NCBI GenBank assembly: GCA_023431405.1
Contig: JAEYVZ010000021.1
Coordinates: forward strand, 15,640 to 79,639
Reading direction: 5' to 3'
Source: Actinomycetes bacterium
Lineage (GTDB): Bacteria > Actinomycetota > Actinomycetes > Actinomycetales > Microbacteriaceae
DNA length: 64,000 bases
The notes beneath the pieces are model-generated. The model was not told where the DNA came from. It ran no database searches and was given only the letters and a program-made list of their open reading frames with translations. Every line of letters begins with the position of its first letter. Position 1 is the stretch's first letter. The translations under genes were made by a program, and so were the position numbers. Shown here piece by piece: positions 47,364-57,076 of the stretch.

Positions 47364-48068
47364 TCACCGCGTTGTTCCGAGATCCCGTCGCCGCCCCACC
47401 CCCACCGCCGCGACACCGACGGCGACGATTCCGAGCGCGATGGCCACGATGTACGCGGCCACCGACGCCCAGCCGCCCGCACCGTTCGGGTCGAGGAACG
47501 GGTACGGGTACCAGAACGGGGCACCCGTAGCGGGGTTCACGACGAGCGGACCGCGGATGAGGGTGTAGGCGACCCAGACGAGCGGGAGCACGACCACGAC
47601 CACGACCGCGCTCCATGGAAGCGCGCGTCGGCGCGGGCCCAGCAGAAGGTCGGCGAGCAGGAACAGCGGCGCGACGAGGTGCAGCACCTCGTTCGACCAC
47701 CAGACGGGCCTGCTCCCCTGCGGCAGCTCGATGAAGCGCAGCAGCAGGTTGTAGACGACCCCGGTGGTGAGCATGTAGGTCGACGCGCAGACCAGCGCGG
47801 TGGCAAGACCCCGCGATTCGCGCCTCAGCGGCTCACGATCACGCAGTCCGGTCATGCCGGCCCACGCGAGCACGGCGGCCGCGATCAGGTTGGAGAGGAT
47901 CGTGAAGAAGCTGAAGAAGTTCACGAGCACGGTCGCGAGGTCTCGGCCCAGCTCGATCGACGTCTGCACCGATGCGAAGAGCTGACGGGCGACCGCCGCC
48001 ACGATCAGCACGGCCGCGGCAAGGCGCACGACCGACCAGCCGCGGCTCCACGTCGAGCTGCGGATCAC
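47364..48068 (-). CDS. Pr6Pr-family membrane protein
   Basis: A 234-residue protein with six membrane spans of the FAR-17a/AIG1-like Pr6Pr type. Characteristic pieces are VNFFSFFTILSNLIAAAVL, VYNLLLRFIELPQG, and the C-terminal TLIRGPLV with FWYPYPFLDPNGAGGW. Function unknown. It converges on the FadR-type regulator gene and is divergent from the RarD-like gene. Confidence 0.88.
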   Translation of the reverse strand: MIRSSTWSRGWSVVRLAAAVLIVAAVARQLFASVQTSIELGRDLATVLVNFFSFFTILSNLIAAAVLAWAGMTGLRDREPLRRESRGLATALVCASTYMLTTGVVYNLLLRFIELPQGSRPVWWSNEVLHLVAPLFLLADLLLGPRRRALPWSAVVVVVVLPLVWVAYTLIRGPLVVNPATGAPFWYPYPFLDPNGAGGWASVAAYIVAIALGIVAVGVAAVGVGRRRDLGTTR

Positions 48069-48180
48069 GGGTTCACCATGGGCTCACCCTAAGGCCGGGC
48101 ACAGGCGATCGGCGAGCGCCGCAGACGGCAGACTGCAGACGGGCACCGGCCCGCACCCGCGCGGATCTACGATGAGATCG

Positions 48181-49095
48181 ATGACCCGCACCGCCGAACA
48201 CGCCCGCGTCGGGGTGCTCTTCTCGCTCGCCGCCAGCGCACTGTTCGGCACCATCTTCCTGCTCGCCGGCATCTCCGACGCCTCCCCCGAGTGGCTGTTC
48301 GCGTGGCGCATGATCATCACCCTCGCCTGCTACGCACTCCTTCTCCTCACCCGGGCCGGCCGCCGCTACGGCCGGGCCGCGTGGGCGACGGTGCGGCGCA
48401 CGCGCTGGATGCCACTGCTGCTGGCTGCCACCGCGTTCCTCGTCGGGGTGCAGATGTGGCTGTTCGCGTGGGCACCCGCCCACGGCTACGCGCTCGACGC
48501 GACACTCGGCTACCTCCTGCTGCCGATCGGTCTCGTGTTCGTCGGGCGCATCGCCTTCCGCGACCGCGTGTCGGCGCTGCAATGGGTGGCGATCGGCGTC
48601 GCCGCGTGCGCGGTGCTGCTCAGCATCGTCGAGACGGCCGCACTGTCGTGGGTGACGGCGGTGATCGCCGTCGGCTACGCCCTCTACTTCGGTCTGCGCC
48701 GCCGATTCCGCCTGGAGGGCCCGGAGGTCTTCGCGATGGAGGTGGCGTTGATCACGCCCGTCGCCGCCGCGCTCATCGCATCCGCATGGCAGGCGGACGC
48801 GGGCGCGGCGCCTCTTCCCGTGCTGCTGTTCGGCCTGTCCGGCACCGCCGCGATGGTGATGTACCTCGCTGCCGCGAGCCGGCTGAGCATGCCCGTGTTC
48901 GGCCTCCTCACCTACGTGGAGCCCGTGCTGATGTTCGTGGTCGCCCTCCTCCTCGGTGAGCACCTGTCGACGACCGATGTGTGGGTGTACCTGCTGCTGG
49001 CGGTGGCCCTCGCCGCGCTCGGGGTCGACGGCATCCGGCGCCCGCGCGCCCACCAGGTGCACACCGCACCCGCCGAAGACCCGCCGCTGCGGTGA
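48181..49095 (+). CDS. EamA-family transporter, RarD-like
   Basis: A 304-residue DMT permease with ten membrane spans in two EamA repeats, resembling RarD. Motifs: GTIFLLAGISDASPEWLFAWRMI at the start and YVEPVLMFVVALLLGEHLS near the end. The substrate is unknown for the family. The ATG at 48181 begins the first amphipathic stretch. Confidence 0.88.
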   Translation: MTRTAEHARVGVLFSLAASALFGTIFLLAGISDASPEWLFAWRMIITLACYALLLLTRAGRRYGRAAWATVRRTRWMPLLLAATAFLVGVQMWLFAWAPAHGYALDATLGYLLLPIGLVFVGRIAFRDRVSALQWVAIGVAACAVLLSIVETAALSWVTAVIAVGYALYFGLRRRFRLEGPEVFAMEVALITPVAAALIASAWQADAGAAPLPVLLFGLSGTAAMVMYLAAASRLSMPVFGLLTYVEPVLMFVVALLLGEHLSTTDVWVYLLLAVALAALGVDGIRRPRAHQVHTAPAEDPPLR

Positions 49096-49183
49096 CGGCG
49101 CGCGCTCTCGCCGGCTAAGAATCCTGGAAGAACCCGGCGTCACTCTGAACGAAGGTGAAACACCTGTTCGATCGGAGGACACG

Positions 49184-50605
49184 ATGGCCACGGGCATCAG
49201 CACGCTGCATACCGCACCCGCCGCGACTGCCGCGGCGCCCTCTCGCGAGCGCGAACGGCGAGGTCGCCGCCGTCTCCTCGCCGCCGACGCGCTCACGGCG
49301 ATCGTCTGGCTCTCGGTGGCGGCAGCCGTCGCTCTGTGGCTGGCATCGGGCGGGGCGACGGATGTCAGCGACGCCGCCTCCGCCGTCACCGCCGGTGGCG
49401 TCGTCACCGGCCTGGTCGGAACAGACCTGCTGCTGGTGATGCTGGTGCTGGCGGCCCGGCTGCCGTTCATCGACCGTGTCGTGGGTCAGGATGCCGCGAT
49501 GGCGCTGCACCGGCGTCTGGGCAAGCCGGCCCTGTACCTGATCATCGCCCATGCCGTGCTGCTCACGGCCGGGTACGCGATGGCCGACGGCTCGTCGGTC
49601 TTCGGGGAGACCTGGTCGCTTCTGCTGACCCAGGACATGCCGCTGGCCTACCTCGCCCTTGCGCTTCTCGTTGCCGTGGTCATCACCTCGATCATCGCGG
49701 TGGTGCGTCGGTTCTCGTACGAGGCGTGGCACCTCATCCATCTGCTCAGCTACGCGGCGGTGCTGTTCGCGGTGCCCCATCAGCTGAGCGCGGGAGGCGT
49801 GCTCGCAGAGGGCACCTTCCAGCGCGCCTACTGGATCGGGCTGTACGTGCTCGCGTTCGGCGGCATCGTGACGTTCCGCTTCGGTCTGCCGATCGCGCGC
49901 AGCATCCGTCACGGCATCCGCGTCGACCGCGTCGAGCAGATCGCTCCGGGGGTGGTGTCGATCCACCTCACGGGCCGAGGCCTCGACCGGCTGGGGGTGA
50001 CCGGCGGGCAGTATGCGATCTGGCGCTTCTGGTCGCGCGCGACCTGGTGGCACGCCCACCCGGTGTCGTTCTCCGCCGTACCGGATGCGACCTCGGCCCG
50101 CATCACGGTGCGCGACCTCGGGTCGGGAAGCGCTGCCATCAGCGCGGTGCGGGTGGGCACGCGTGTCTGGTTCGAGGGGCCCTATGGCGTGTTCACCGAT
50201 CGGCACCGCTCCACGCGACGCCTCGTCGCGATCGCCGCTGGGATCGGGATCACACCGATCCGCTCGCTCGTGGAGTCGGCGCCGCTCACGGCCGGGGAGG
50301 CGACGGTCGTGCTCCGCAGCACCGACCCTTCCCACACGTATCTGTGGGAGGAGATCGCAGCCCTCCCGCAGATGCGGGGCAACACGATCGTGCCGATGGT
50401 CGGACACCGTCCCCCGCGGATCTCGACGTGGATGTCGGCGGAAGCGCTCATGGAAGGTGTGACCCTGGCCGACCTCGCGCCCGACATCGCCGCCTCCGAC
50501 GTGTACGTGTGCGGTCCGCAGAAGTGGGTCGATCTCGTCGTGCGGGATGCGAAGGCCGCCGGGGTCCCGGATCGTCAGATCCACGTCGAGAGGTTCGACT
50601 GGTGA
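49184..50605 (+). CDS. Ferric-reductase-like transmembrane oxidoreductase
   Basis: A 473-residue membrane flavocytochrome: about six spans (50-250) with heme-ligand-type histidines (ALHRRLG, IIAHAVLL, EAWHLIHLLSYAAVL, VPHQL), then an FAD-binding domain with HPVSFS (about 295) and a C-terminal NAD(P)-binding domain (AAGIGITPIRSL, VYVCGPQKW). It moves electrons from cytoplasmic NAD(P)H across the membrane. It overlaps the FMN-binding protein gene (GTGA), and ApbE follows, so those proteins probably receive or handle the electrons outside. Confidence 0.92.
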   Translation: MATGISTLHTAPAATAAAPSRERERRGRRRLLAADALTAIVWLSVAAAVALWLASGGATDVSDAASAVTAGGVVTGLVGTDLLLVMLVLAARLPFIDRVVGQDAAMALHRRLGKPALYLIIAHAVLLTAGYAMADGSSVFGETWSLLLTQDMPLAYLALALLVAVVITSIIAVVRRFSYEAWHLIHLLSYAAVLFAVPHQLSAGGVLAEGTFQRAYWIGLYVLAFGGIVTFRFGLPIARSIRHGIRVDRVEQIAPGVVSIHLTGRGLDRLGVTGGQYAIWRFWSRATWWHAHPVSFSAVPDATSARITVRDLGSGSAAISAVRVGTRVWFEGPYGVFTDRHRSTRRLVAIAAGIGITPIRSLVESAPLTAGEATVVLRSTDPSHTYLWEEIAALPQMRGNTIVPMVGHRPPRISTWMSAEALMEGVTLADLAPDIAASDVYVCGPQKWVDLVVRDAKAAGVPDRQIHVERFDW

Positions 50606-51108
50606 GGGGGCGGGCCTGGGCGCTGAGCGTCCTCTCCTCCACCGCCGTGCTGACCATCGGGTGGCAGCTGGGCATGCACGCGCACGATGTCATCTCGACA
50701 CCGGCACCGGCTGTCACCGCTGCCTCCCCGGCAGGCGAGACGGCACCGAGCGCGTCGCAGACCCCGTCCACGGCAGAGAGCCCGACCGCGTCCCCCGCGC
50801 CGTCTCCCACGACGGCCGCACCGGCAGCGGTGTCGGGAACGTTCGTCGGCGATGTCGCGACGACGCGGTTCGGTCCCGTGCAGGTCGAGATCACCGTGAA
50901 GGACGGGACGATCACCGACGTCACGGCACTCGCGCTCACCGACAACGACCCCCATTCCGTGTCGATCAGCAACCGTGCGGCACCGATGCTGAGAGATCAG
51001 GTGCTGCGGGCGCAGTCCGCTCAGGTCGACGGGGTCTCGGGTGCCACCTATACGACCGACGGCTACCTCACGTCGCTCCAATCGGCGCTCGACAAGGCGG
51101 GGCTCTGA
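50602..51108 (+). CDS. FMN-binding protein with membrane anchor
   Basis: A 168-residue exported protein: one N-terminal membrane segment (about 5-25), a Pro/Ala/Ser/Thr linker (about 35-80) and an FMN-binding domain ending in SGATYTTDGYLTS, where the threonine receives covalent FMN. GTG start overlaps the stop of the ferric-reductase-like gene by 3 bases. The next gene, apbE, encodes the enzyme that would attach the FMN. Confidence 0.9.
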   Translation: MRGRAWALSVLSSTAVLTIGWQLGMHAHDVISTPAPAVTAASPAGETAPSASQTPSTAESPTASPAPSPTTAAPAAVSGTFVGDVATTRFGPVQVEITVKDGTITDVTALALTDNDPHSVSISNRAAPMLRDQVLRAQSAQVDGVSGATYTTDGYLTSLQSALDKAGL

Positions 51109-51110
51109 CC

Positions 51111-51881
51111 ATGGCGACCCATGTCTTCGAGACCATGGGGACCGTCGTCAGTCTCGTCACGCCCGGCTCCCTCCCGGCACCCGCGGTGCGGGCAGCCGTC
51201 GCCGACGCGTTCACCGTGCGCGACGCGCGGTTCAGCCGATACCGCCCCGACTCGGAAGCCGCACGCGTCGCCGGCGGGGGTCAGGCGCTGATGGCGGCGA
51301 GCGAGGAGATGCGCGATGCCTACGCACGCGCGATGGCGTGGTCGCGGGAGACAGGCGGCGCGTTCACCCCTCACCGGCCGGACGGAACGATCGACCTCTC
51401 CGGAACGATCAAGGCCGAGGCGATCGCCGCGGCGGGAGAGGTGCTGTGCGCGGCGGGCGAGCGGGCATGGATGCTGAATGCCGGTGGAGACATCCTGTGG
51501 GCGGGCGCCGGGCCCAGCCAAGGAGGCGAGGGAGAGCGGCCCTGGCGGGTGGGCATCGTCGACCCCATCGATCGCGCGGCCCTGCTCTGCCGCCTCGACG
51601 CGCCGTCCGGGCACCGAGCCGTGGCGACCTCGGGCACCGCGGAGCGCGGCGAGCACATCTGGCGCCCGCGCGACGGGCAAGACCGACTCGTCCAGGTCAG
51701 CGTGATGGCGGCCGACATCGTCATCGCCGACGTGCTCGCCACCGCGATCCTGGCGGGAGGTCCGGCGCTCATCCCCGACGCGCTGCGGCGTTTCGGGGTG
51801 GACGTCCTGTGCGTCGACCGGGCGGGCGGGATCCTCGCGACCGACGGGTTCCGGCAGGCGCAGGGCGTCCATGCGATGTGA
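51111..51881 (+). CDS. apbE: FAD:protein FMN transferase ApbE
   Basis: A 256-residue ApbE/flavin transferase that uses FAD and Mg2+ to attach FMN to threonine in proteins such as the one encoded 2 bp upstream. Motifs: FETMGTVVSL at the start, DLSGTIKAEAI and LNAGGDILWAG, and the metal/FAD part AVATSGTAERGEHIW, then VMAADIVIADVLATAIL. It is slightly shorter than enterobacterial ApbE, and has no signal peptide, unlike the E. coli lipoprotein. Confidence 0.92.
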   Translation: MATHVFETMGTVVSLVTPGSLPAPAVRAAVADAFTVRDARFSRYRPDSEAARVAGGGQALMAASEEMRDAYARAMAWSRETGGAFTPHRPDGTIDLSGTIKAEAIAAAGEVLCAAGERAWMLNAGGDILWAGAGPSQGGEGERPWRVGIVDPIDRAALLCRLDAPSGHRAVATSGTAERGEHIWRPRDGQDRLVQVSVMAADIVIADVLATAILAGGPALIPDALRRFGVDVLCVDRAGGILATDGFRQAQGVHAM

Positions 51882-51911
51882 ACGCGTGAGCGGCATCCGT
51901 ATACTGCGCGC

Positions 51912-52580
51912 ATGACCGTTCCGGCACGGATCCTGCTCGTCGAAGACGACTCCCGGCTCGCGACGATCCTGCACGACCTGCTGACTGGCGAAGGGTATGC
52001 GGTCGCACTCGCCCGCGACGGTCAGGCCGCCCTTCATCTCGGGCTGACGGAGTCGTTCGACGCCATCGTGCTCGACCGAGGGCTCCCCGTGTTGGAGGGG
52101 CTGGATGTGCTCGACAGACTGCGCAGTCGGGGCGTCGTCGTCCCGGCTCTCGTGCTGTCCGCCCTCGGGAACCCGTCCGACCGGGTGGAGGGACTCGACC
52201 GCGGAGCAGAGGACTACCTGTCGAAGCCGTTCGACATCGACGAGCTGCTGGCCCGCATCCGCGCGCTTCTGCGCAGGCACGTCGCCGCCGCCCCCGTGAT
52301 CGCGATACCGGGCGGACGGCTCGATGTCTCGGCCCGCACGGTGACGACCGCAGCGGGCGACGAAGTGGTGCTGTCCGAACGAGAATCGCAGCTCCTGGAG
52401 CGTCTCGCCCGGCGCCCCACCCAGGTGTTCCCCCGCGAAGACCTCCTGAGCGCCGTCTTCCCCGACGCCGACGACCCGGGGGTGGTCGACACGTACGTCC
52501 ATTACCTGCGCAAGAAGATCGGGCGCGGCAGCGTGCACACGGTCCGCGGCATCGGCTACCGGCTGGGGAGGATGGCGTGA
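51912..52580 (+). CDS. OmpR-family response regulator
   Basis: A 222-residue response regulator: receiver (1-115; phosphoacceptor Asp in FDAIVLDRGLP, conserved Lys in LSKPFD) and winged-HTH (about 130-220; QLLERLARRPTQVF, VVDTYVHYLRKKIG). Overlaps the histidine kinase gene by 4 bp and follows the flavin genes by 30 bp, so it may control them. Confidence 0.95.
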   Translation: MTVPARILLVEDDSRLATILHDLLTGEGYAVALARDGQAALHLGLTESFDAIVLDRGLPVLEGLDVLDRLRSRGVVVPALVLSALGNPSDRVEGLDRGAEDYLSKPFDIDELLARIRALLRRHVAAAPVIAIPGGRLDVSARTVTTAAGDEVVLSERESQLLERLARRPTQVFPREDLLSAVFPDADDPGVVDTYVHYLRKKIGRGSVHTVRGIGYRLGRMA

Positions 52581-53824
52581 GCACACGCCGGAGCCGGCGC
52601 CCGGTAGCGGTCGACGACACCATCGGCCCCACGCGACGCCTCACCGCGCAGTTCGCCGTGCTCGTCCTTCTCGTCGTGGGGGTGGTCGGCGTCGTCGTCT
52701 ACGGAGTCGTCGCCACCAGCGTGTCGGAGGCGCGGGATCGCGCCCTGCACGCGGCCGTCGAGATCGATGAGCCCGACGAGGCGCCGCTCGGCACGTTCGT
52801 CACGATCGTCGACGGCGATCGGGTGTCGAGCTCCGAGCGGATGCCGCCCGGGCTTCTCGATCCCGCCGCGATCGAGGCCGTCGCCGCCGGCGAGCGCGAC
52901 CTCCGCACGACACGGACGGTCGACGGGCGCACGTACGACCAGCTCACAACGACCCACCGTTCCCGCGACCGCGTGATCCAGGTCTCGATCGACCAGCACG
53001 AAGGGGCCGAGGAGCTCCAGCGGCTGACCACCGCCCTTCTCACCGCGGGGATCGTGGGCGTGGCGCTGTCGGTCGGCGGCGCCTTCCTCATGGCTCGACG
53101 AGCGGTGAGGCCGCTCGCCGATGCACTCGCACTCCAGCGCCGATTCGTCGCCGACGCCAGTCACGAGCTGAGGACGCCGCTGACCATCCTCAGCGCCCGC
53201 GCGCAGCTGCTCGCCCGCCGCTCCGCCGCCGATTCCCCAGCGCACGTGACCGCTGCCGCCGCCGAGATCGTCGATGACGCGAAGGGGCTCACGGCGATCC
53301 TCGAAGATCTGCTGATCGCCGCCGATCCTCGCATGGCCCCCGACCCGTCACCCGTCGACCTCGCCGCCGTCGCCGGCGAGGCCCTCGCCGATCTGGCCAT
53401 GACGGCCGCCGAGCGGGGCATCGCGCTCGCGCAGACCGGGGATCGCCACCCGGTCGCCATCCGCGGATCGGCCACCGCGATCAAGCGGCTCGTCGTCGCG
53501 CTCGCGACCAACGCGATAGACCACGCGCGCTCGACGGTGACGGTGGCCGTCGAGCGGGATCGTGGCCGCGCGGTGATCCGCGTGTCGGACGACGGCGCCG
53601 GGTTCACACCCGACATGCGCGCCGCCGCGTTCGAGCGCTTCGCGAGCGGACGGGACGGGGCACAGCCGCCCGGCGACCGGCACTACGGGCTGGGCCTGGC
53701 CGTCGTCGCGGAGATCGTCCAACGGCACGGTGGCACGGTTCGGGTGGTCCCGACATCGGCGGGCGCCACCGTCGAATGCACGTTCGCCGCCGTCTCCGAC
53801 CCGCCCCGCACACCCGCCGCGTAG
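52577..53824 (+). CDS. Sensor histidine kinase
   Basis: A 415-residue membrane kinase: two transmembrane segments (about 24-46 and 150-172) flanking a short sensor loop, then a HAMP-like linker, the H-box VADASHELRTPLTILSAR and the ATPase (N-box region IDHARSTV, GAGFTPDM G1 box, HYGLGLAVV). GTG start overlaps the response regulator. The signal is unknown; the flavin/ferric-reductase context suggests redox or metal. Confidence 0.94.
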   Translation: MSTRRSRRPVAVDDTIGPTRRLTAQFAVLVLLVVGVVGVVVYGVVATSVSEARDRALHAAVEIDEPDEAPLGTFVTIVDGDRVSSSERMPPGLLDPAAIEAVAAGERDLRTTRTVDGRTYDQLTTTHRSRDRVIQVSIDQHEGAEELQRLTTALLTAGIVGVALSVGGAFLMARRAVRPLADALALQRRFVADASHELRTPLTILSARAQLLARRSAADSPAHVTAAAAEIVDDAKGLTAILEDLLIAADPRMAPDPSPVDLAAVAGEALADLAMTAAERGIALAQTGDRHPVAIRGSATAIKRLVVALATNAIDHARSTVTVAVERDRGRAVIRVSDDGAGFTPDMRAAAFERFASGRDGAQPPGDRHYGLGLAVVAEIVQRHGGTVRVVPTSAGATVECTFAAVSDPPRTPAA

Positions 53825-53833
53825 GCTCGCCGC

Positions 53834-54826
53834 ATGACGAGCGTGCTCTACATCGGCGGGACCGGGACCATCAGCGCGGCGTGCGTGCGCCGCTCGGTCG
53901 AGGAGGGGCACGACGTCACGGTTCTCAACCGGGGGCACGCCCGACGGCCGATGCCGGAGGGGGTCCGCCTGATCGAAGCCGACATCCGCGATGCCGCGTC
54001 GGTGCGCTCGGTGATCGGCGATGCGGAGTTCGACGTCGTCGCCGGCTTCCTCGGCTTCACCCCCGCGCACGTGCGCACCGACCTGGAGCTGTTCGAGGGC
54101 CGCACCGGTCAGTACGTCTACATCAGTTCGGCATCCGCCTACGAGAAGCCGCCGCGCACGCTCCCTGTCACCGAGGCGACACCGCTCCACAACCCGTTCT
54201 GGCGGTACTCGCGCGACAAGATCGCCTGCGAGGAGCTCCTGTTCGACGCGCACCGGGAGCGCGGTGCGCCGGTGACGGTCGTGCGACCCTCGCACACCTA
54301 CGACGAGCGCGCCCTGCCGACGATGGGCGGCTGGACCGACATCGCCCGCATGCGAGCGGGCAGACCGGTGGTGGTCCACGGCGACGGCACGAGCCTCTGG
54401 ACGATCACGCACGCCGACGACTTCGCCGTCGCATTCGCCGGCCTGCTCGGCGAACCGGCGGCGATCGGGGAGGCCTTCACCATCACGGGCACGCACGCGC
54501 CCACCTGGAACCAGATCTACGGCTGGCTCGCGGATGCCGCGGGAGTCGCCGAGCCCGACATCGTGCACGTGGCATCCGACACGATCACCGCCTTCGCTCC
54601 CGACCTCGGCCCGACGCTCCTCGGAGACAAGGCGCACTCGATGGTGTTCGACTGCACGAAGGTGACGTCTCTCGTGCCGGAGTTCCGTACGACGATCACT
54701 TTCGACGAAGGCGCGCGACGCATCCTCGCCTACTACGACGCGCACCCCGAGCAGCAGCTCACCGACGAGGGGCTGGATGCGGCGTTCGACCGCATGGCGG
54801 CGCACGCCCGCAGCGCCCCGCGGTGA
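53834..54826 (+). CDS. NAD-dependent epimerase/dehydratase
   Basis: A 330-residue extended short-chain dehydrogenase. Rossmann motif YIGGTGTISAACVRRSV at 6-22, a reduced active-site region (SASAYEKPP with tyrosine 101-ish), and a C-terminal part like the CSP41/NmrA-like family (FPxxx-type end absent). Sugar nucleotide or isoflavone-reductase-like substrates are possible; the exact one is unknown. It follows the histidine kinase by 10 bp but has no obvious functional tie to it. Confidence 0.82.
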   Translation: MTSVLYIGGTGTISAACVRRSVEEGHDVTVLNRGHARRPMPEGVRLIEADIRDAASVRSVIGDAEFDVVAGFLGFTPAHVRTDLELFEGRTGQYVYISSASAYEKPPRTLPVTEATPLHNPFWRYSRDKIACEELLFDAHRERGAPVTVVRPSHTYDERALPTMGGWTDIARMRAGRPVVVHGDGTSLWTITHADDFAVAFAGLLGEPAAIGEAFTITGTHAPTWNQIYGWLADAAGVAEPDIVHVASDTITAFAPDLGPTLLGDKAHSMVFDCTKVTSLVPEFRTTITFDEGARRILAYYDAHPEQQLTDEGLDAAFDRMAAHARSAPR

Positions 54827-54833
54827 TCGGCGC

Positions 54834-56936
54834 TCATTCGCGCCCCACCATCTCGCGCCCTGCCCGCAGGAAGTCGCGCAGCGACGCCTCGGGGAGGAAC
54901 GCGCGCACGAGAGCGGGAGCGATCTTCGCGAGATCGGCCTCGTCACGGTAGAGCAGGTGAAGCGGCTCGTACCGCGGGCGGAACTTCTGTTTGAAGTGAT
55001 GCAGGCTCGCGAACCCATAGGCCGGTTCGAGCGCCTCGCTGAGCCGAGCGAGCACCTGCGCGAGCTGCCCTTCGGCGGGAGTGGGCTCGTGAGCCAGCGG
55101 CGCTCCCGACAGTGACATCACCGACGCACCCTCATCGGCGAACGCGCGTGCGGATGCGCCGATCAGCAGTTCCATCACCGGCGGGAACGCATGGTCGCGG
55201 CGGCGCATGAGGTCGAGCGTCCATCCTTCGTGGCGTCCTCCCGGCCCGTACCACGGCAGCCAGGTGAGGAATCCCTCGACGTCGCCCGCGGGAGTGATCG
55301 CGTACGCGAGCCGCACTTCGGGATCCTCCGCCTCGTGCAGGGTGCCGAGGGTGAACCGCATCTCCGGCATCCCCTTCTCCCCCACCCACTCCTCGGAGAT
55401 GGCGCGCAGCTGCGTGCGGATGCCCCACGGCTCGGCGCTCACCGTCGACAGTCGCACCGCGACGTTCTCGCGCTGGGCCCGGTTCAGGGCGGTGCGTACG
55501 TCTGACCACGCCTTGCCGGTGAACCGCAGTCCTTCGAGGTCGATGAGCGTGTCCTCCGCGACGACGAGCGATCGCCAGCCGGAAGGCACCGCGGCCTTCG
55601 TGTCGGCGCGGGCGCTGAAGAAGCACGGCACGAGGGCGTCGCGCTCGGCGGCCTCGATGAACTCGCGCACACTGTCGGTGCGGCCTTCGGGCGGGCCGAG
55701 CGGATCGGCGAGCGCGATGGCGACGCCGAGATGCCGCTGGTACGCCACGATCCCGGTGCTCGTGCCGAAGTAGTCCATCCCGCCCCAGGTGGCCATCCAG
55801 GAGAGCGACCCGCCACCGTGGGTCGTGATCGCCCGGCGCGCATCGGCCGTCGTGGGCGAAGCGCCGTCGCGGGCGGACAGCCGTCTGCGGCTTCGGCGGG
55901 TGCCGAACGCGCGCCGCCACGCGACGAGGAAGACCAGCAGCAGCAGCCACAGCACCGAGCCGGTGATCGCCACGGTCGCGTTGCCCGTGGCGAACGACCA
56001 CGGATCCTCCTCGCCCACGATCCGCAGCACCAGGAACACGAGGGCCGTCACGATGTTCGCGAGCGCCACGATGACGGTGACCACCCAGGCCCACCGCCGC
56101 CCCTGCAGGAGCCCGTGGGCCACGAGGATGACGAGCAGCGTGTCGATGAGCACGTCGATCCACGAGGCGGCGAATGGACGAGTCCGGCCGAAGGGGCCAT
56201 AGGTGGGCGCAATGAGGAAGATGATCTGCACGACGCCGAGCGCGAGCGTCGTCGCGAAGGCGAGGATGCGCCGCTCGCGGATGCTGCTCGGCCTGCCGCG
56301 CCACGCGGGGAGGGCCGCGAGTGCTGCCGCACCGACGGCGAGCGCATGGACGACGTCGGCGAACGTGCCGATGAACAGCAGCCCGATGACCACGTACACG
56401 AGCGTCGCAAGCCCCACCCGCTGGCGCCACGGATGCCGGAGCAGACTCGCGGTGACGGCGATGCACGCCATCGTCCCACCCGAGGGCCCGACGTCGCGCA
56501 TGGCGGCAAGCTCCACCGCCCAGGGCCAGTCGATCTGCGAGGCGACGGCGGCGAAGGCGCATGTTCCCACGACGCCCAGCAGCTGCCCTCCTCCGAACCA
56601 GAGCAGGGCGACGCGCGTCCCGCGGCGCCGCTCCAGCATGCCCATGCCGATGAAGCCGAGAAGGGCAGGGATGTAGATGGCCGGCGTGACGGCGAGGAAG
56701 GTGCCCGTGATGGGCGTCCACCACTTGCCTTCCCGCAGCGCCGGCACGCCGTAGGCGACCGTGTCCCACCACGGCTGATCGTGCGCCGGCTGCCACAGGG
56801 CCGCCGATCCCACAGCGATCGCGAGGATGAGTCCGACGATCGCCACGGTCGCGGGCATCGTCTGCAGCCAGAGCCCGAACCGTGCCGTCGCCGCCCGTGC
56901 GTCATCGGCGGCCGGTTCGAGGCGGTGCTGACTCAT
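54834..56936 (-). CDS. Rhomboid-like/MprF-like (DUF2156) membrane fusion
   Basis: A 700-residue membrane protein. Residues about 70-210 resemble a rhomboid fold: KWWTPITGTFLAV, MLERRRGTRVALLWFGGGQL, GPSGG (Ser152) and DVVHALAVG (His197), so a Ser/His dyad is retained. More spans follow to about 345, then a cytoplasmic GNAT-fold DUF2156 domain (about 365-690) like the C-terminal part of MprF/LysX, which transfers aminoacyl groups from aminoacyl-tRNA to phosphatidylglycerol. Predicted role: envelope lipid modification or resistance to cationic peptides. It converges on the epimerase gene. Confidence 0.85.
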   Translation of the reverse strand: MSQHRLEPAADDARAATARFGLWLQTMPATVAIVGLILAIAVGSAALWQPAHDQPWWDTVAYGVPALREGKWWTPITGTFLAVTPAIYIPALLGFIGMGMLERRRGTRVALLWFGGGQLLGVVGTCAFAAVASQIDWPWAVELAAMRDVGPSGGTMACIAVTASLLRHPWRQRVGLATLVYVVIGLLFIGTFADVVHALAVGAAALAALPAWRGRPSSIRERRILAFATTLALGVVQIIFLIAPTYGPFGRTRPFAASWIDVLIDTLLVILVAHGLLQGRRWAWVVTVIVALANIVTALVFLVLRIVGEEDPWSFATGNATVAITGSVLWLLLLVFLVAWRRAFGTRRSRRRLSARDGASPTTADARRAITTHGGGSLSWMATWGGMDYFGTSTGIVAYQRHLGVAIALADPLGPPEGRTDSVREFIEAAERDALVPCFFSARADTKAAVPSGWRSLVVAEDTLIDLEGLRFTGKAWSDVRTALNRAQRENVAVRLSTVSAEPWGIRTQLRAISEEWVGEKGMPEMRFTLGTLHEAEDPEVRLAYAITPAGDVEGFLTWLPWYGPGGRHEGWTLDLMRRRDHAFPPVMELLIGASARAFADEGASVMSLSGAPLAHEPTPAEGQLAQVLARLSEALEPAYGFASLHHFKQKFRPRYEPLHLLYRDEADLAKIAPALVRAFLPEASLRDFLRAGREMVGRE

Positions 56937-57076
56937 GCGGTGGCTTTCGAATCAGGGGCGGAGTGCGGGCCTGGGGTCCGCGAGACCGGGGGCCTCATTC
57001 TCGCCGCGCGGGGCACCAGCCACAAGGGACCATACGACCGGCCTGAACGTCGCGGCATCCCGATCTGCGGCTGCGG

